From positions 124,001 to 188,000 of the forward strand of contig NZ_QLMJ01000012.1 of assembly GCF_003259845.1 (NCBI RefSeq): a stretch of DNA of 64,000 nucleotides, read 5' to 3'. The notes beneath the pieces are model-generated. The model was not told the origin of the DNA, made no database searches, and worked only from the letters and a program-made list of their open reading frames with translations. The position numbers and the translations under genes are program-made. Of this stretch, positions 17,715-26,146 are shown piece after piece. Source of the DNA: Actinoplanes lutulentus (GTDB taxonomy: Bacteria; Actinomycetota; Actinomycetes; Mycobacteriales; Micromonosporaceae). Numbering within the stretch: the stretch's first letter is position 1; each line of letters starts with the position of its first letter.

Positions 17715-19127
17715 TTGCGAAACACCTACCAGGCACCCGTGCTGGACGAGCCCGACCTGACCACCGGTGAGCTGGAGCTGGAAGAGCGGCACTCGCTGAG
17801 GCGTGTGGCGGGTCTCTCCACGGAGCTGACCGACGTCACCGAGGTCGAGTACCGACAACTGCGACTCGAACGTGTCGTTCTGGTCGGCGTCTGGACCGAA
17901 GGCAGCGTCGCCGATGCGGAAAACTCGCTGGCCGAGCTGGCCGCCCTCGCCGAGACCGCCGGATCACAGGTGCTCGAGGGCCTGATCCAGCGGCGCAAGC
18001 AGCCCGACGCGGCCACGTTCATCGGCCGCGGCAAGGTCGACGAGCTGCGCGACGTGGTCATCATGACCGGCGCCGACACCGTCATCTGTGACGGTGAGCT
18101 CTCGCCCTCGCAGCTGCGCAAGCTGGAGGAGCAGGTCAAGGTCAAGGTGGTCGACCGGACCGCGCTGATCCTCGACATCTTCGCCCAGCACGCCAAGAGC
18201 CGTGAGGGCAAGGCCCAGGTCGAGCTGGCCCAGCTGCAATACCTTCTGCCGCGACTGCGTGGCTGGGGTGACTCGCTGTCCCGCCAGGGCGGCGGCGCCG
18301 GTGGCGGTTCGGGTGGCGGCGGTGTCGGCACGCGTGGTCCCGGTGAGACCAAGCTCGAGACCGACAAGCGGCGGATCAACACCCGCATCTCGAAGCTGCG
18401 CCGCGAGATCAAGAACATGAAGACGGTACGCGAGACCAAGCGGTCCCGCCGTGCCGCGAGCGGCATCCCGGCCGTGGCCATCGCCGGTTACACCAACGCC
18501 GGCAAGTCGAGCCTGATCAACCGGCTGACCCAGGCCGGTCTGCTGGTGGAGGACGCGCTGTTCGCCACCCTCGACACGACCACCCGGCAGACCGCAGCGG
18601 AGGACGGGCGTCTCTACACGCTCTCCGACACTGTCGGTTTCGTCCGGCACCTGCCGCACCAGATCGTGGAGGCGTTCCGCTCCACGCTCGAGGAGGTCGC
18701 ACAGGCCGACCTGGTGCTGCACGTCGTGGACGGTGCCCACCCGGACCCCGAGGGTCAGGTCAGCGCGGTCCGTGAGGTGCTCGGTGAGGTCGGCGCCGAC
18801 CGGATTCCCGAGCTGCTCGTGGTCAACAAGGTCGACGCGGCCGACGAAGAGACAAAGCTGCGGCTCAAGCGGACCTGGCCGGATGCCGTCTTCGTGTCGG
18901 CGCGATCCGGAGCGGGCATCGAGGAGCTGCACAAGGCCATCGCCGATCGGCTGCCCCGGCCGGCCGTCGACTTGACGATCCTGCTGCCGTACGACCGGGG
19001 TGACCTGGTGGCCAGGGTGCACCGGTCCGGTCAGGTGATCCAGTCGCGACACCTGGACGACGGCACTGAGCTGCGCGTACGGGTGGACGAACATCTCGCC
19101 TCCGACCTGGACGCTTTCCGGCTGTGA
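17715..19127 (+). CDS. hflX: HflX ribosome-associated GTPase
   Basis: HflX binds the 50S subunit and splits stalled ribosomes. The 470-residue protein has the N-terminal HflX domain (EGLIQRRKQPDAATFIGRGK), a Gly-rich linker (GGGAGGGSGGGG), and a GTPase domain with P-loop GYTNAGKSS, switch DTVGF and NKVD. The TTG start at 17715 has a strong GGAGGAGG about 7 nt upstream; upstream in-frame codons lack a ribosome site. Confidence 0.95.
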   Translation: MRNTYQAPVLDEPDLTTGELELEERHSLRRVAGLSTELTDVTEVEYRQLRLERVVLVGVWTEGSVADAENSLAELAALAETAGSQVLEGLIQRRKQPDAATFIGRGKVDELRDVVIMTGADTVICDGELSPSQLRKLEEQVKVKVVDRTALILDIFAQHAKSREGKAQVELAQLQYLLPRLRGWGDSLSRQGGGAGGGSGGGGVGTRGPGETKLETDKRRINTRISKLRREIKNMKTVRETKRSRRAASGIPAVAIAGYTNAGKSSLINRLTQAGLLVEDALFATLDTTTRQTAAEDGRLYTLSDTVGFVRHLPHQIVEAFRSTLEEVAQADLVLHVVDGAHPDPEGQVSAVREVLGEVGADRIPELLVVNKVDAADEETKLRLKRTWPDAVFVSARSGAGIEELHKAIADRLPRPAVDLTILLPYDRGDLVARVHRSGQVIQSRHLDDGTELRVRVDEHLASDLDAFRL

Positions 19128-19208
19128 GGCGATGGCCTCACAGGTGCTCCCACCAGCGTTGATCCACACGTAATACCAACGGGCGACGCCGCATGCGACA
19201 CTGTGCGG

Positions 19209-21002
19209 ATGCGGCGTCTCGTCTTCTCGATCATCGTGGCTATGGGCTTCGTGATGGTCGGTTCCTCCAGCGCGTCGGCTGAGGACCCGACACCCGCGCC
19301 GACGGTGAGTGCCAAGGCGACCCCGGGGAAGAAGCTCTGCAAGATCACCGACAAACGGCTCGATGAGATCTCCGGGCTGGTGGCGACGAAGACCGGGTAC
19401 GTCGTGATCGACGACGGCACCGATAATTCCGCCAAGGAAAAGATCTTCTTCCTCAACAAGAAGTGCGCCGTCACCAAGGAGCAGGAATACAGCGGTGACG
19501 GCCCCTTCGACACCGAGGACATGGTCCTGTCGCCGGACGGCAAGACGCTCTGGATCGCCGACATCGGTGACAACGGCGTCCGCGACGAGGACCCGAAACC
19601 GCGTCCGACCATCTCGATCTGGAAGATGGCGGCCGACGGTTCCAAGAAGGCCCAGATCTACCGGATGACGTACCCGGACGGTGACGCTCACGACGCCGAG
19701 GCCATCCTGATCGACAAGGACGGCCTTCCGCTGGTCATCACCAAGGAGATCGGCGTGGCGGCCGGGGTCTACAAGCCCTCCGCGCCGCTGGTGGCGAAAA
19801 GCGCCGACGGCGTGCCGATGACGCGGGTGGCCGACCTCACGGTCAACGCCACCGAGACGGCCGGCAACGCGGTGGCCCGGATCGGCAACAAGACGATCAC
19901 CGGCGGAGCGATGGCTCCCGGTGGGGCCAAGGTCGCGCTCCGCACCTACACCGACGCGCTCGAATGGGACGTCACGAACGGCGACGTGCTGGCCGCTCTG
20001 AAGAATGAGCCCCGCACGACCGGCCTGCCGAACGAGCCGTTCGGCGAGGCCATCTCGTACAGCGCGGACGGCAAGACGTTCCTCACCGCCTCGGACATGA
20101 ACGGCGACACCGAGACCGTCAGCTACATCCGGGAGTACACGCCGGCCACCGAGATCGCCGAGATCTCGGAGAAGTCCGGGCAGAGCGCCTCGGGCGGCTC
20201 CTGGTACTCGAACCTGACCGTCAACGACGTGACCTACATGGTCGCCGGCGTGGGTGGTCTGGGTCTGCTGCTGGTGGCGGCCGGTGTCTTCGGCATCGTG
20301 CGCTTCCGCAAGTCCCCGCAGGCGACCGCGGCCGCCGAGGCCGACGACCTGTCCGGCGGGCTGAACACCGACGACCCGGAGACCGAGCTGATCGGGGTCG
20401 GCGGCGTGCCGCAGCGCGGCGCCGCGGCGTACGGGCGGCCCGGTGGTGGCGGTGGCGGCCCGGTCTACGGCGCCCAGTCCGGTCCTCCGGCCGGCGCCGG
20501 CGGCCCTGGCCCGCAGCGGGGCGGGCCCGGCGTCTACAGCGGTGCTCCCGCGGGTGCGCCGGCAGGCGCTCCGGCCGGCGGCGGCCAGTACGGCCGGCCC
20601 GGTGGGCAGCAGCCTCCCCGCGGACCGCAGCAGGGCGGACCGCAGCAGGGCGGACCCCCGCAGCGTGGTCCCCAGCAGCAGCCGCGTGGCCCGCAGCAGG
20701 GTGGTCCGCAGCAGGGTGGCCCTCAGCAGCCGCGCGGTCCGCAACCGCCGCGTGGGCCCCAGCCTCCGCAGCGTGGTCCCCAGCAGCAGCCGCCGCGTAA
20801 CCCGCAGCAGGGCGCTCCGCGTGGCCCTCAGCAGCAGCCGCGGGGGCCGCAACAGCCTCCCCGTGGGCCGCAGCAGCAACAGCCGCGTGGTCCGCAGCAG
20901 GGTGGGCCCCCGCAGCGTGGTCCCCAGCAGCAGCCTCCGGGCCGTGGCGGCGGCGGTGGCGGTGTCTACGGCCGCCCTGACGACCAGGATCACCGCCGAT
21001 AG
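19209..21002 (+). CDS. membrane protein with extracytoplasmic propeller-like domain and P/Q/G/R-rich tail
   Basis: A 597-residue protein. It starts with a signal sequence ending near ASA (about residue 23). An extracytoplasmic domain of about 310 residues has repeated beta-propeller-like motifs (DMVLSPDGKTLWIADIGDN, ISYSADGKTFLTASDMNGD). One membrane helix lies at about 342-364, then a basic RFRK stop-transfer and a cytoplasmic tail of about 230 residues built of PRGPQQGG-like repeats. Its position next to lexA matches Rv2721c, an Ala/Gly-rich membrane protein of unknown role. A GTG two codons upstream is an alternative start. A strong terminator follows. Confidence 0.85.
   Translation: MRRLVFSIIVAMGFVMVGSSSASAEDPTPAPTVSAKATPGKKLCKITDKRLDEISGLVATKTGYVVIDDGTDNSAKEKIFFLNKKCAVTKEQEYSGDGPFDTEDMVLSPDGKTLWIADIGDNGVRDEDPKPRPTISIWKMAADGSKKAQIYRMTYPDGDAHDAEAILIDKDGLPLVITKEIGVAAGVYKPSAPLVAKSADGVPMTRVADLTVNATETAGNAVARIGNKTITGGAMAPGGAKVALRTYTDALEWDVTNGDVLAALKNEPRTTGLPNEPFGEAISYSADGKTFLTASDMNGDTETVSYIREYTPATEIAEISEKSGQSASGGSWYSNLTVNDVTYMVAGVGGLGLLLVAAGVFGIVRFRKSPQATAAAEADDLSGGLNTDDPETELIGVGGVPQRGAAAYGRPGGGGGGPVYGAQSGPPAGAGGPGPQRGGPGVYSGAPAGAPAGAPAGGGQYGRPGGQQPPRGPQQGGPQQGGPPQRGPQQQPRGPQQGGPQQGGPQQPRGPQPPRGPQPPQRGPQQQPPRNPQQGAPRGPQQQPRGPQQPPRGPQQQQPRGPQQGGPPQRGPQQQPPGRGGGGGGVYGRPDDQDHRR
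20590..20960 (+). repeat. PRGPQQ-type low-complexity coding repeats
   Basis: Degenerate repeats coding for GPQQ, PPRGPQ and QQGG units in the tail of the preceding protein. They are in frame throughout and are a protein repeat, not a CRISPR-like array. Confidence 0.8.
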
Positions 21003-21015
21003 AGCTTCACGACGA

Positions 21016-21048
21016 AGGGCCGGTCCCACTGGGACCGGCCCTTTTCGC
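21016..21048. terminator. long palindromic terminator between convergent genes
   Basis: 14-bp arms AAGGGCCGGTCCCA / TGGGACCGGCCCTT with a one-base centre, followed on the plus strand by TTTT. It separates the membrane protein gene from convergent lexA and probably serves both. Confidence 0.9.
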
Positions 21049-21065
21049 GTACCCAAAGGGGTTTT

Positions 21066-21839
21066 TCAGACGCGGCGCAGGACGGCCACGACCCGGCCCA
21101 TGATGGTGGCGTCGTCGCCGGGGATCGGGTCGAAGGCGGGGTTCGCCGGCATCAGCCAGACGTGCCCGTCCCGCTGGCGGTAGCTCTTCACCGTGGCCTC
21201 GCCGTCGATCATGGCGGCCACGATGTCGCCCGCCTCGGCGGTGGGCTGCTGGCGGACCACCACCCAGTCGCCGTTGCAGATCGCCGCGTCGATCATCGAG
21301 TCGCCCTTGACCTCGAGCATGAAGACCTCGCCCTCGCCGACCAGCTCGCGCGGCAGCGGGAAGAACTCCTCGACGGACTGCTCGGCGAGGATCGGGCCAC
21401 CGGCCGCGATCCGGCCGACCAGCGGAACGTACGCCGGCTGGGGGCGGGCGGCGCGCAGGGCCTCGTCGTCGACGAGCTCACCGGGCACGCGGACGTCCAC
21501 GGCGCGCGGCCGGTTCGGGTCGCGGCGCAGGTACCCCTTGGTCTCCAGAGCCTTCAGCTGGTACGCCACGCTGGACGGGGAGACCAGGCCGACCGCCTCG
21601 CCGATCTCGCGCACGCTCGGCGGGTATCCGTACTTCTCCACCCAGTCGCGGATGAACTCCAGGATCCGGCGCTGGCGTGCGGTCAGGTCGGTGGCGACGG
21701 CCTCGGGCACGTTGCCGACCGGGGTGACCGAGCGCAGCTGGGGCGCGTCGCCGCTGCGGCCCCGGCTCGGTGTGCTGCGGCGGCGGATGGCCCCCGGGCT
21801 CGGTGGTTGCTGTTGGCTCGTGCGGTCGTCGGTAGGCAC
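21066..21839 (-). CDS. lexA: LexA SOS repressor
   Basis: Represses SOS genes until RecA filaments stimulate its self-cleavage. The 257-residue protein has an actinobacterial N-terminal extension of about 50 residues, a winged helix DNA-binding domain (LTARQRRILEFIRDWVEKYG...), the Ala-Gly cleavage site in GRIAAGGP, and catalytic Ser in KGDSMIDAAI and Lys in GEATVKSY. The start is a GTG at 21839. It is divergent from the small SOS peptide gene, and two candidate LexA boxes lie between them. Confidence 0.96.
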   Translation of the reverse strand: MPTDDRTSQQQPPSPGAIRRRSTPSRGRSGDAPQLRSVTPVGNVPEAVATDLTARQRRILEFIRDWVEKYGYPPSVREIGEAVGLVSPSSVAYQLKALETKGYLRRDPNRPRAVDVRVPGELVDDEALRAARPQPAYVPLVGRIAAGGPILAEQSVEEFFPLPRELVGEGEVFMLEVKGDSMIDAAICNGDWVVVRQQPTAEAGDIVAAMIDGEATVKSYRQRDGHVWLMPANPAFDPIPGDDATIMGRVVAVLRRV

Positions 21840-21971
21840 GTCCCCGCCCTCCCTGTCGGCCAGTGCCTTCCGGCACGTGGTGCGTCGCGGACCCGGACCG
21901 ACGTTGTGGGGATGACGTCCGGCCCGGCTGACCCTCTTGACGGAAAACCGTAATAGGGAGATGCGACTTAT

Positions 21972-21987
21972 TCAAACATCTGTACGA
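21972..21987. promoter_or_regulatory. candidate LexA box, lexA-proximal
   Basis: TCAAACATCTGTACGA matches the CGAAC-N4-GTTCG core with one mismatch per half-site. It lies 133 bp upstream of lexA, where autorepression would act. Confidence 0.5.
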
Positions 21988-22063
21988 GTTTTCTCCGGCG
22001 TGTCGCGCCTCAAGGCTCGACTTCCGTACTCCTGTTCTGATAGACCGTCGTACGGGCGTTCTA

Positions 22064-22079
22064 TCGAACGGGTGTCCGA
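22064..22079. promoter_or_regulatory. candidate LexA box upstream of the 45-residue peptide gene
   Basis: TCGAACGGGTGTCCGA has the CGAAC-N4-GTTCG core with a single mismatch. It ends 15 bp before the peptide start and abuts its ribosome site, an ideal repression position. Confidence 0.7.
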
Positions 22080-22093
22080 GAAGGGGAGTCGTG

Positions 22094-22231
22094 ATGGTTT
22101 CCAGTGGGATGCGACACGCGCCGCAGCCGGTGCGGCTCACCAGGCGTGGCCGGGCGGTTCTGCTCGGCGCCTATTTCCTTCTGGCGGTTCTCGCGAGTGT
22201 CGTGTTGTTCACTGGCGCTTCGCAAGGTTGA
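22094..22231 (+). CDS. 45-residue LexA-box-preceded membrane peptide (ChiZ/DivS position)
   Basis: A small gene read directly from the sequence. It starts at the ATG at 22094 (a GTG one codon upstream is possible), with AAGGGGAG about 6 nt before it and a TGA stop at 22229. The product has a basic N-terminus (VRLTRRGRAV) followed by a single hydrophobic helix (about residues 20-40) and ends GASQG. In mycobacteria and corynebacteria the gene divergent from lexA encodes an SOS-induced division inhibitor (ChiZ/Rv2719c with a LysM domain, or DivS). This peptide retains the basic-plus-membrane anchor but has no LysM domain. The role as division suppressor is an inference. Confidence 0.75.
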   Translation: MVSSGMRHAPQPVRLTRRGRAVLLGAYFLLAVLASVVLFTGASQG

Positions 22232-22330
22232 CCAGCGATCTTCGGTGTCCCTTGGTGGTCGCCGGACGGGTGGGTCGTCCGTTTCATCGGCACGTCATGT
22301 CACCCTTGCCCGCTGCGGCGAGTGATTGTG

Positions 22331-22352
22331 ACATCACCCCTGGTGGTGATGT
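22331..22352. terminator. inverted repeat ACATCACC-N6-GGTGATGT
   Basis: Perfect 8-bp arms about 100 bp after the peptide stop. It has no clear T-run. A terminator for the peptide transcript or an operator for the nrdR promoter are both possible. Confidence 0.4.
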
Positions 22353-22385
22353 TGAAAAACTCGGCGCGTCGGCACGTTGCTGAAC

Positions 22386-22433
22386 TTGCGTCGGCGTCCG
22401 CCGGGGCCTAGCGTCTACCCCAACATCTAGTGG
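22386..22433 (+). promoter_or_regulatory. nrdR-nrdJ promoter with NrdR box at the start site
   Basis: In the 350-bp gene-free stretch between the peptide gene and nrdR. TTGCGT (22386-22391) and TAGCGT (22409-22414) are spaced by 17 bp as sigma-70 elements. The predicted start site, about 22421, falls inside CAACATCTAG followed by TGG, which fits the central CwAtATaTwGtg pattern of NrdR boxes except at two positions. This predicts autoregulation by NrdR. Confidence 0.6.
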
Positions 22434-22448
22434 TTACACGGATGTAAG

Positions 22449-22499
22449 TCATCCACAGGTTGGGTTTCCCTCTCCCCGGTTATCCACATGCCGTCCACA
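22449..22499 (+). promoter_or_regulatory. three same-orientation DnaA-box-like 9-mers
   Basis: TCATCCACA (22449-22457), TTATCCACA (22480-22488, a perfect classical DnaA box) and CCGTCCACA (22491-22499) lie in the nrdR leader, all in one orientation, spaced 31 and 11 bp. Control of ribonucleotide reductase by DnaA is known for E. coli nrdAB; here it is inferred. Confidence 0.5.
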
Positions 22500-22581
22500 G
22501 CCTCGCGTTGGTCTCGACCATGGCGAAGCTGTGCTTCTGTGTGTCCGGAGCCCGTCGGGAGGAAGCCGGAGGGGGTCAGCG

Positions 22582-23100
22582 GTGCGTTGCCCGTACTGCC
22601 GTCACGCCGATTCGCGCGTGGTCGACTCACGAGAGGCCGACGACGGTCAGTTGATCCGTCGCCGCCGGTCGTGTCCCGAGTGCGGCAAACGTTTCACCAC
22701 GGTCGAGGAGGCGGTCCTCGCGGTGGTCAAGCGCAGCGGCGTCACCGAGCCCTTCAGCCGTACCAAGATCATGAGTGGTGTCCGGAAGGCCTGTCAGGGC
22801 CGTCCCGTCGACGAGGACTCGATCGCGCTGCTCGCGCAGCGGGTGGAGGAGACCGTCCGGGCCAAGGGCGCCGCCGAGATCCCCAGCCACGATGTGGGCC
22901 TGGCGATCCTCACGCCTCTGCGTGAGCTGGACCAGGTGGCTTATCTGCGGTTCGCGAGTGTTTATAAAGCGTTCGACTCTCTGGACGAATTCGAGAAGGA
23001 GATCGCCGCGCTCCGCGACGCGCCCGCCGTCAGGGAACCCGGGACGCGACATGCCGTCGCGCCGCGGTCCGGCTCGCGGGCGCCCAAGCTCAACAGCTGA
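22582..23100 (+). CDS. nrdR: NrdR transcriptional repressor
   Basis: Zinc-finger and ATP-cone repressor of ribonucleotide reductase genes. The 172-residue protein has Cys3, Cys6, Cys31 and Cys34 forming the zinc ribbon (CPYC...CPEC), then an ATP-cone domain (about 48-138). The C-terminal 20 residues are a basic extension. The GTG start at 22582 has GGAGGGGG about 8 nt upstream. nrdJ follows after 73 nt, so the pair is probably one unit. Confidence 0.95.
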   Translation: MRCPYCRHADSRVVDSREADDGQLIRRRRSCPECGKRFTTVEEAVLAVVKRSGVTEPFSRTKIMSGVRKACQGRPVDEDSIALLAQRVEETVRAKGAAEIPSHDVGLAILTPLRELDQVAYLRFASVYKAFDSLDEFEKEIAALRDAPAVREPGTRHAVAPRSGSRAPKLNS

Positions 23101-23173
23101 TCAGTTCGACGACTGATTCAGCCGGCAATTCAGCTACACCTTTCCGTGGTACTACGAGGGGGAGCACATCCTT

Positions 23174-26086
23174 ATGGCCGGAGACGGCATCACTGCAGGT
23201 CGCCAGCGCAGCCGGACGAGCGGCGGCACCGGCGCGGCGGCCGGGGGGCTGCGAGTGGAGCGGGTGTGGACGACCGAGGGCGTCCACCCGTACGACGAGG
23301 TGGAGTGGGAACGCCGCGACGTCGTCATGACCAACTGGCGTGACGGCTCGATCAACTTCGAGCAGCGTGGCGTGGAGTTCCCGGCGTTCTGGAGCGTGAA
23401 CGCCGCGAACATCGTCACGACCAAATACTTCCGGGGTGCGGTCGGTACCACGGTGCGTGAGCAGTCGCTGAAGCAGCTCATCGACCGCGTGGTGAAGACG
23501 TACCGCAAGGCGGGCGAGGAGAACGGTTACTTCGCCACCCCGGCGGACGCCGAGCTCTTCGACCACGAGCTGACCTGGATGCTGCTGCACCAGGTGTTCA
23601 GCTTCAACTCGCCGGTCTGGTTCAACGTCGGCACCCAGTCGCCGCAGCAGGTCAGCGCCTGCTTCATCCTGTCCGTCGACGACTCGATGGACTCGATTCT
23701 CGACTGGTACAAGGAAGAGGGCCTGATCTTCAAGGGCGGCTCCGGTTCCGGAGTCAACCTCTCCCGGATCCGCTCCTCCAAGGAGCTGCTCTCCTCCGGC
23801 GGCACGGCGAGCGGCCCGGTCAGCTTCATGCGCGGCGCCGACGCCAGCGCGGGAACCATCAAGTCCGGCGGCGCCACCCGGCGCGCGGCGAAGATGGTCA
23901 TCCTCGACGTGGACCACCCGGACATCGAGGAGTTCGTCCGGACCAAGGCGCGCGAGGAAGACAAGATCCGCGCGCTGCGGGACGCCGGCTTCGACATGGA
24001 CCTGGGCGGCGACGACATCGTCAGCGTCCAGTACCAGAACGCCAACAACTCGGTCCGGGTCACCGACGAGTTCATGAAGGCGTACGAGGAGGGCACCGAG
24101 TTCGGCCTCCGCGGCCGGCTCAACGGCGAGGTCATCGAGACCATCGACGCGCGCAAGCTCTTCCGTGACATCGCCAAGGCCGCGTGGGAGTGCGCCGACC
24201 CGGGCCTGCAGTACGACGACACGATCAACGACTGGCACACCAACCCCGAGACGGGCCGGATCACCGCGTCCAACCCCTGCTCGGAGTACATGTCGCTGGA
24301 CGACTCGTCCTGCAACCTGGCCTCGCTGAACCTGATGAAGTTCCTCAAGGCCGATGGCGGCTTCGAGGTGGAGAAGTTCGTCAAGAGCGTCGAGTTCATC
24401 ATCACCGCGATGGACATCTCGATCTGCTTCGCGGATTTCCCGACCGAGAAGATCGGGATCACCACCCGCGCCTACCGCCAGCTCGGCATCGGGTACGCGA
24501 ACATCGGCGCCCTGCTGATGGCCTCCGGCCTGCCGTACGACTCGGACGCCGGCCGTAACGTCGCCGCCGCCATCACGTCGCTGATGAACGGCACCGCGTA
24601 CCGCCGCTCCGCCGAGCTCGCCGGCGTCGTCGGCGCGTACGAGGGCTACGCCCGCAACGCCGAGGCGCACCAGCGCGTCATGCGCAAGCACGCGGCCGCC
24701 AACGACGAGATCCGTCCCGTCGGCCTGGTCGCCACCGAGATCGTCCGTGAGGCCACCAAGCAGTGGAAGAACGGCAACAAGCTCGGTGAGAAGAACGGCT
24801 GGCGCAACGCCCAGGCGTCGGTGCTCGCCCCGACCGGCACCATCGGCCTGATGATGGACTGCGACACCACCGGCATCGAGCCCGACCTTGCTCTGGTCAA
24901 GTTCAAGAAGCTGGTCGGCGGCGGCTCCATGCAGATCGTCAACCAGACGGTGCCGCGCGCCCTGCGCACCCTCGGATACCCCGAGGAGCAGGTCGAGGCG
25001 ATCGTCGAGCACATCTCCGACCACGGCAACGTCGTCGACGCGCCCGGCCTCAAGCCGGAGCACTACGCGGTCTTCGACTGCGCCATGGGCGAGCGGGTCA
25101 TCGCGCCCCTCGGCCACGTGCGGATGATGGCGGCCGTGCAGCCGTTCATCTCCGGCGCGATCTCGAAGACGGTCAACATGCCGGAGACGGCGACCGTCGA
25201 GGAGATCGAGGAGATCCACTACCAGGGCTGGAAGCTCGGCCTGAAGGCGCTCGCGATCTACCGCGACAACTGCAAGGTCGGCCAGCCGCTCTCGGCCGGC
25301 AAGGGCGCCAAGGCGACCGAGAAGGCCGCGGCTGACAAGGCCGCTGCCGAGGCCGAGGTCACCAAGGCGGTCGAGAAGGTCGTCGAGAAGATCATCGAGT
25401 ACCGCCCGGTCCGCAAGCGCCTCCCGAAGAAGCGCTCGTCGGAGACGGTGTCCTTCTCGGTGGCCGGCGCCGAGGGCTACCTCACCGCGTCGTCCTACCC
25501 GGACGACGGCCTCGGCGAGGTCTTCCTCAAGATGTCGAAGCAGGGCTCCACTCTGGCCGGTGTGATGGACGCCTTCTCGGTGGCCATCTCGATAGGCTTG
25601 CAGTACGGCGTCCCGCTGGAGACGTACGTCGCGAAGTTCACCAACATGCGCTTCGAGCCGGCCGGCATGACCGACGACCCGGACGTGCGCATGGCGTCCT
25701 CGGTGATGGATTACATCTTCCGTCGCCTGGCGCTGGACTTCCTGCCGTACGAGACCCGCGCCGAGCTCGGCATCTTCACGGCGAAGGAGCGGACCCTCCA
25801 GGCGCAGGCCGAGGCCGCCGCCGAGGCTGCCGCAGTGGACGTGGCCGTGACCGGCATGGCCTCCTCAGCCCCGGTTTCCTCCTCCACGGTCACCGTGGCC
25901 GAGATCGCCGAGGTGAAGGCCGTGCTGCCGGTGCCGGTGAAGGCCGGCTCGTCGACCGAGCTCCTCGAGGTCGTCACGGGCCACGCCTCCGACGCGCCGC
26001 TCTGCTTCACCTGCGGCACCAAGATGCGCCGCGCCGGCAGCTGCTACGTGTGTGAGGGCTGCGGCTCGACCTCCGGCTGCAGCTGA
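23174..26086 (+). CDS. nrdJ: Vitamin B12-dependent ribonucleotide reductase (class II)
   Basis: Reduces ribonucleotides to deoxyribonucleotides using adenosylcobalamin, independent of oxygen. The 970-residue protein has the class II core (FNSPVWFNVG near residue 150, NPCSEYMSLDDSSCNLASLN near residue 370, and a LAPTGTIGLMMDCDTTGIEP motif). The end carries the Cys-rich zinc-binding tail CFTCGTKM...CYVCEGCGS. The Ala/Lys-rich linker at about 715-740 is a divergence from shorter homologues. No B12 riboswitch is seen upstream. A hairpin follows the stop. Confidence 0.96.
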   Translation: MAGDGITAGRQRSRTSGGTGAAAGGLRVERVWTTEGVHPYDEVEWERRDVVMTNWRDGSINFEQRGVEFPAFWSVNAANIVTTKYFRGAVGTTVREQSLKQLIDRVVKTYRKAGEENGYFATPADAELFDHELTWMLLHQVFSFNSPVWFNVGTQSPQQVSACFILSVDDSMDSILDWYKEEGLIFKGGSGSGVNLSRIRSSKELLSSGGTASGPVSFMRGADASAGTIKSGGATRRAAKMVILDVDHPDIEEFVRTKAREEDKIRALRDAGFDMDLGGDDIVSVQYQNANNSVRVTDEFMKAYEEGTEFGLRGRLNGEVIETIDARKLFRDIAKAAWECADPGLQYDDTINDWHTNPETGRITASNPCSEYMSLDDSSCNLASLNLMKFLKADGGFEVEKFVKSVEFIITAMDISICFADFPTEKIGITTRAYRQLGIGYANIGALLMASGLPYDSDAGRNVAAAITSLMNGTAYRRSAELAGVVGAYEGYARNAEAHQRVMRKHAAANDEIRPVGLVATEIVREATKQWKNGNKLGEKNGWRNAQASVLAPTGTIGLMMDCDTTGIEPDLALVKFKKLVGGGSMQIVNQTVPRALRTLGYPEEQVEAIVEHISDHGNVVDAPGLKPEHYAVFDCAMGERVIAPLGHVRMMAAVQPFISGAISKTVNMPETATVEEIEEIHYQGWKLGLKALAIYRDNCKVGQPLSAGKGAKATEKAAADKAAAEAEVTKAVEKVVEKIIEYRPVRKRLPKKRSSETVSFSVAGAEGYLTASSYPDDGLGEVFLKMSKQGSTLAGVMDAFSVAISIGLQYGVPLETYVAKFTNMRFEPAGMTDDPDVRMASSVMDYIFRRLALDFLPYETRAELGIFTAKERTLQAQAEAAAEAAAVDVAVTGMASSAPVSSSTVTVAEIAEVKAVLPVPVKAGSSTELLEVVTGHASDAPLCFTCGTKMRRAGSCYVCEGCGSTSGCS

Positions 26087-26099
26087 ACGAGAACCATCT

Positions 26100-26133
26100 G
26101 ATCGCCCGGTCCGCTTCGGTGGGCCGGGCGATC
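26100..26133 (+). terminator. hairpin after nrdJ
   Basis: 10-bp stem GATCGCCCGG / CCGGGCGATC with an extended inner stem around cgcttcgg, beginning 13 nt after the nrdJ stop. There is no T-run, as often in high-GC terminators. Confidence 0.75.
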
Positions 26134-26146
26134 TATGGTTTGGGCC

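Noticed and set aside
20590..20960. Repeat block that might suggest a CRISPR array
   Set aside because: Repeats are irregular, in frame and code for PRGPQQ-like units, with no unique spacers.
17964..21056. Very long antisense open frame (over 1000 codons) opposite hflX and the following gene
   Set aside because: It lies opposite two well-supported genes, is full of low-complexity L/R/T/G stretches, and has no ribosome site or family motif. Such frames are typical of high-GC DNA.
22232..23173. Cobalamin riboswitch upstream of nrdR or nrdJ
   Set aside because: No B12 box-like GCCACTG was seen, and only 73 nt separate nrdR and nrdJ.
23090..25219. Long antisense frame opposite nrdJ
   Set aside because: Opposite a fully supported enzyme, with Asp/His/Val-rich shadow composition and no start signal.
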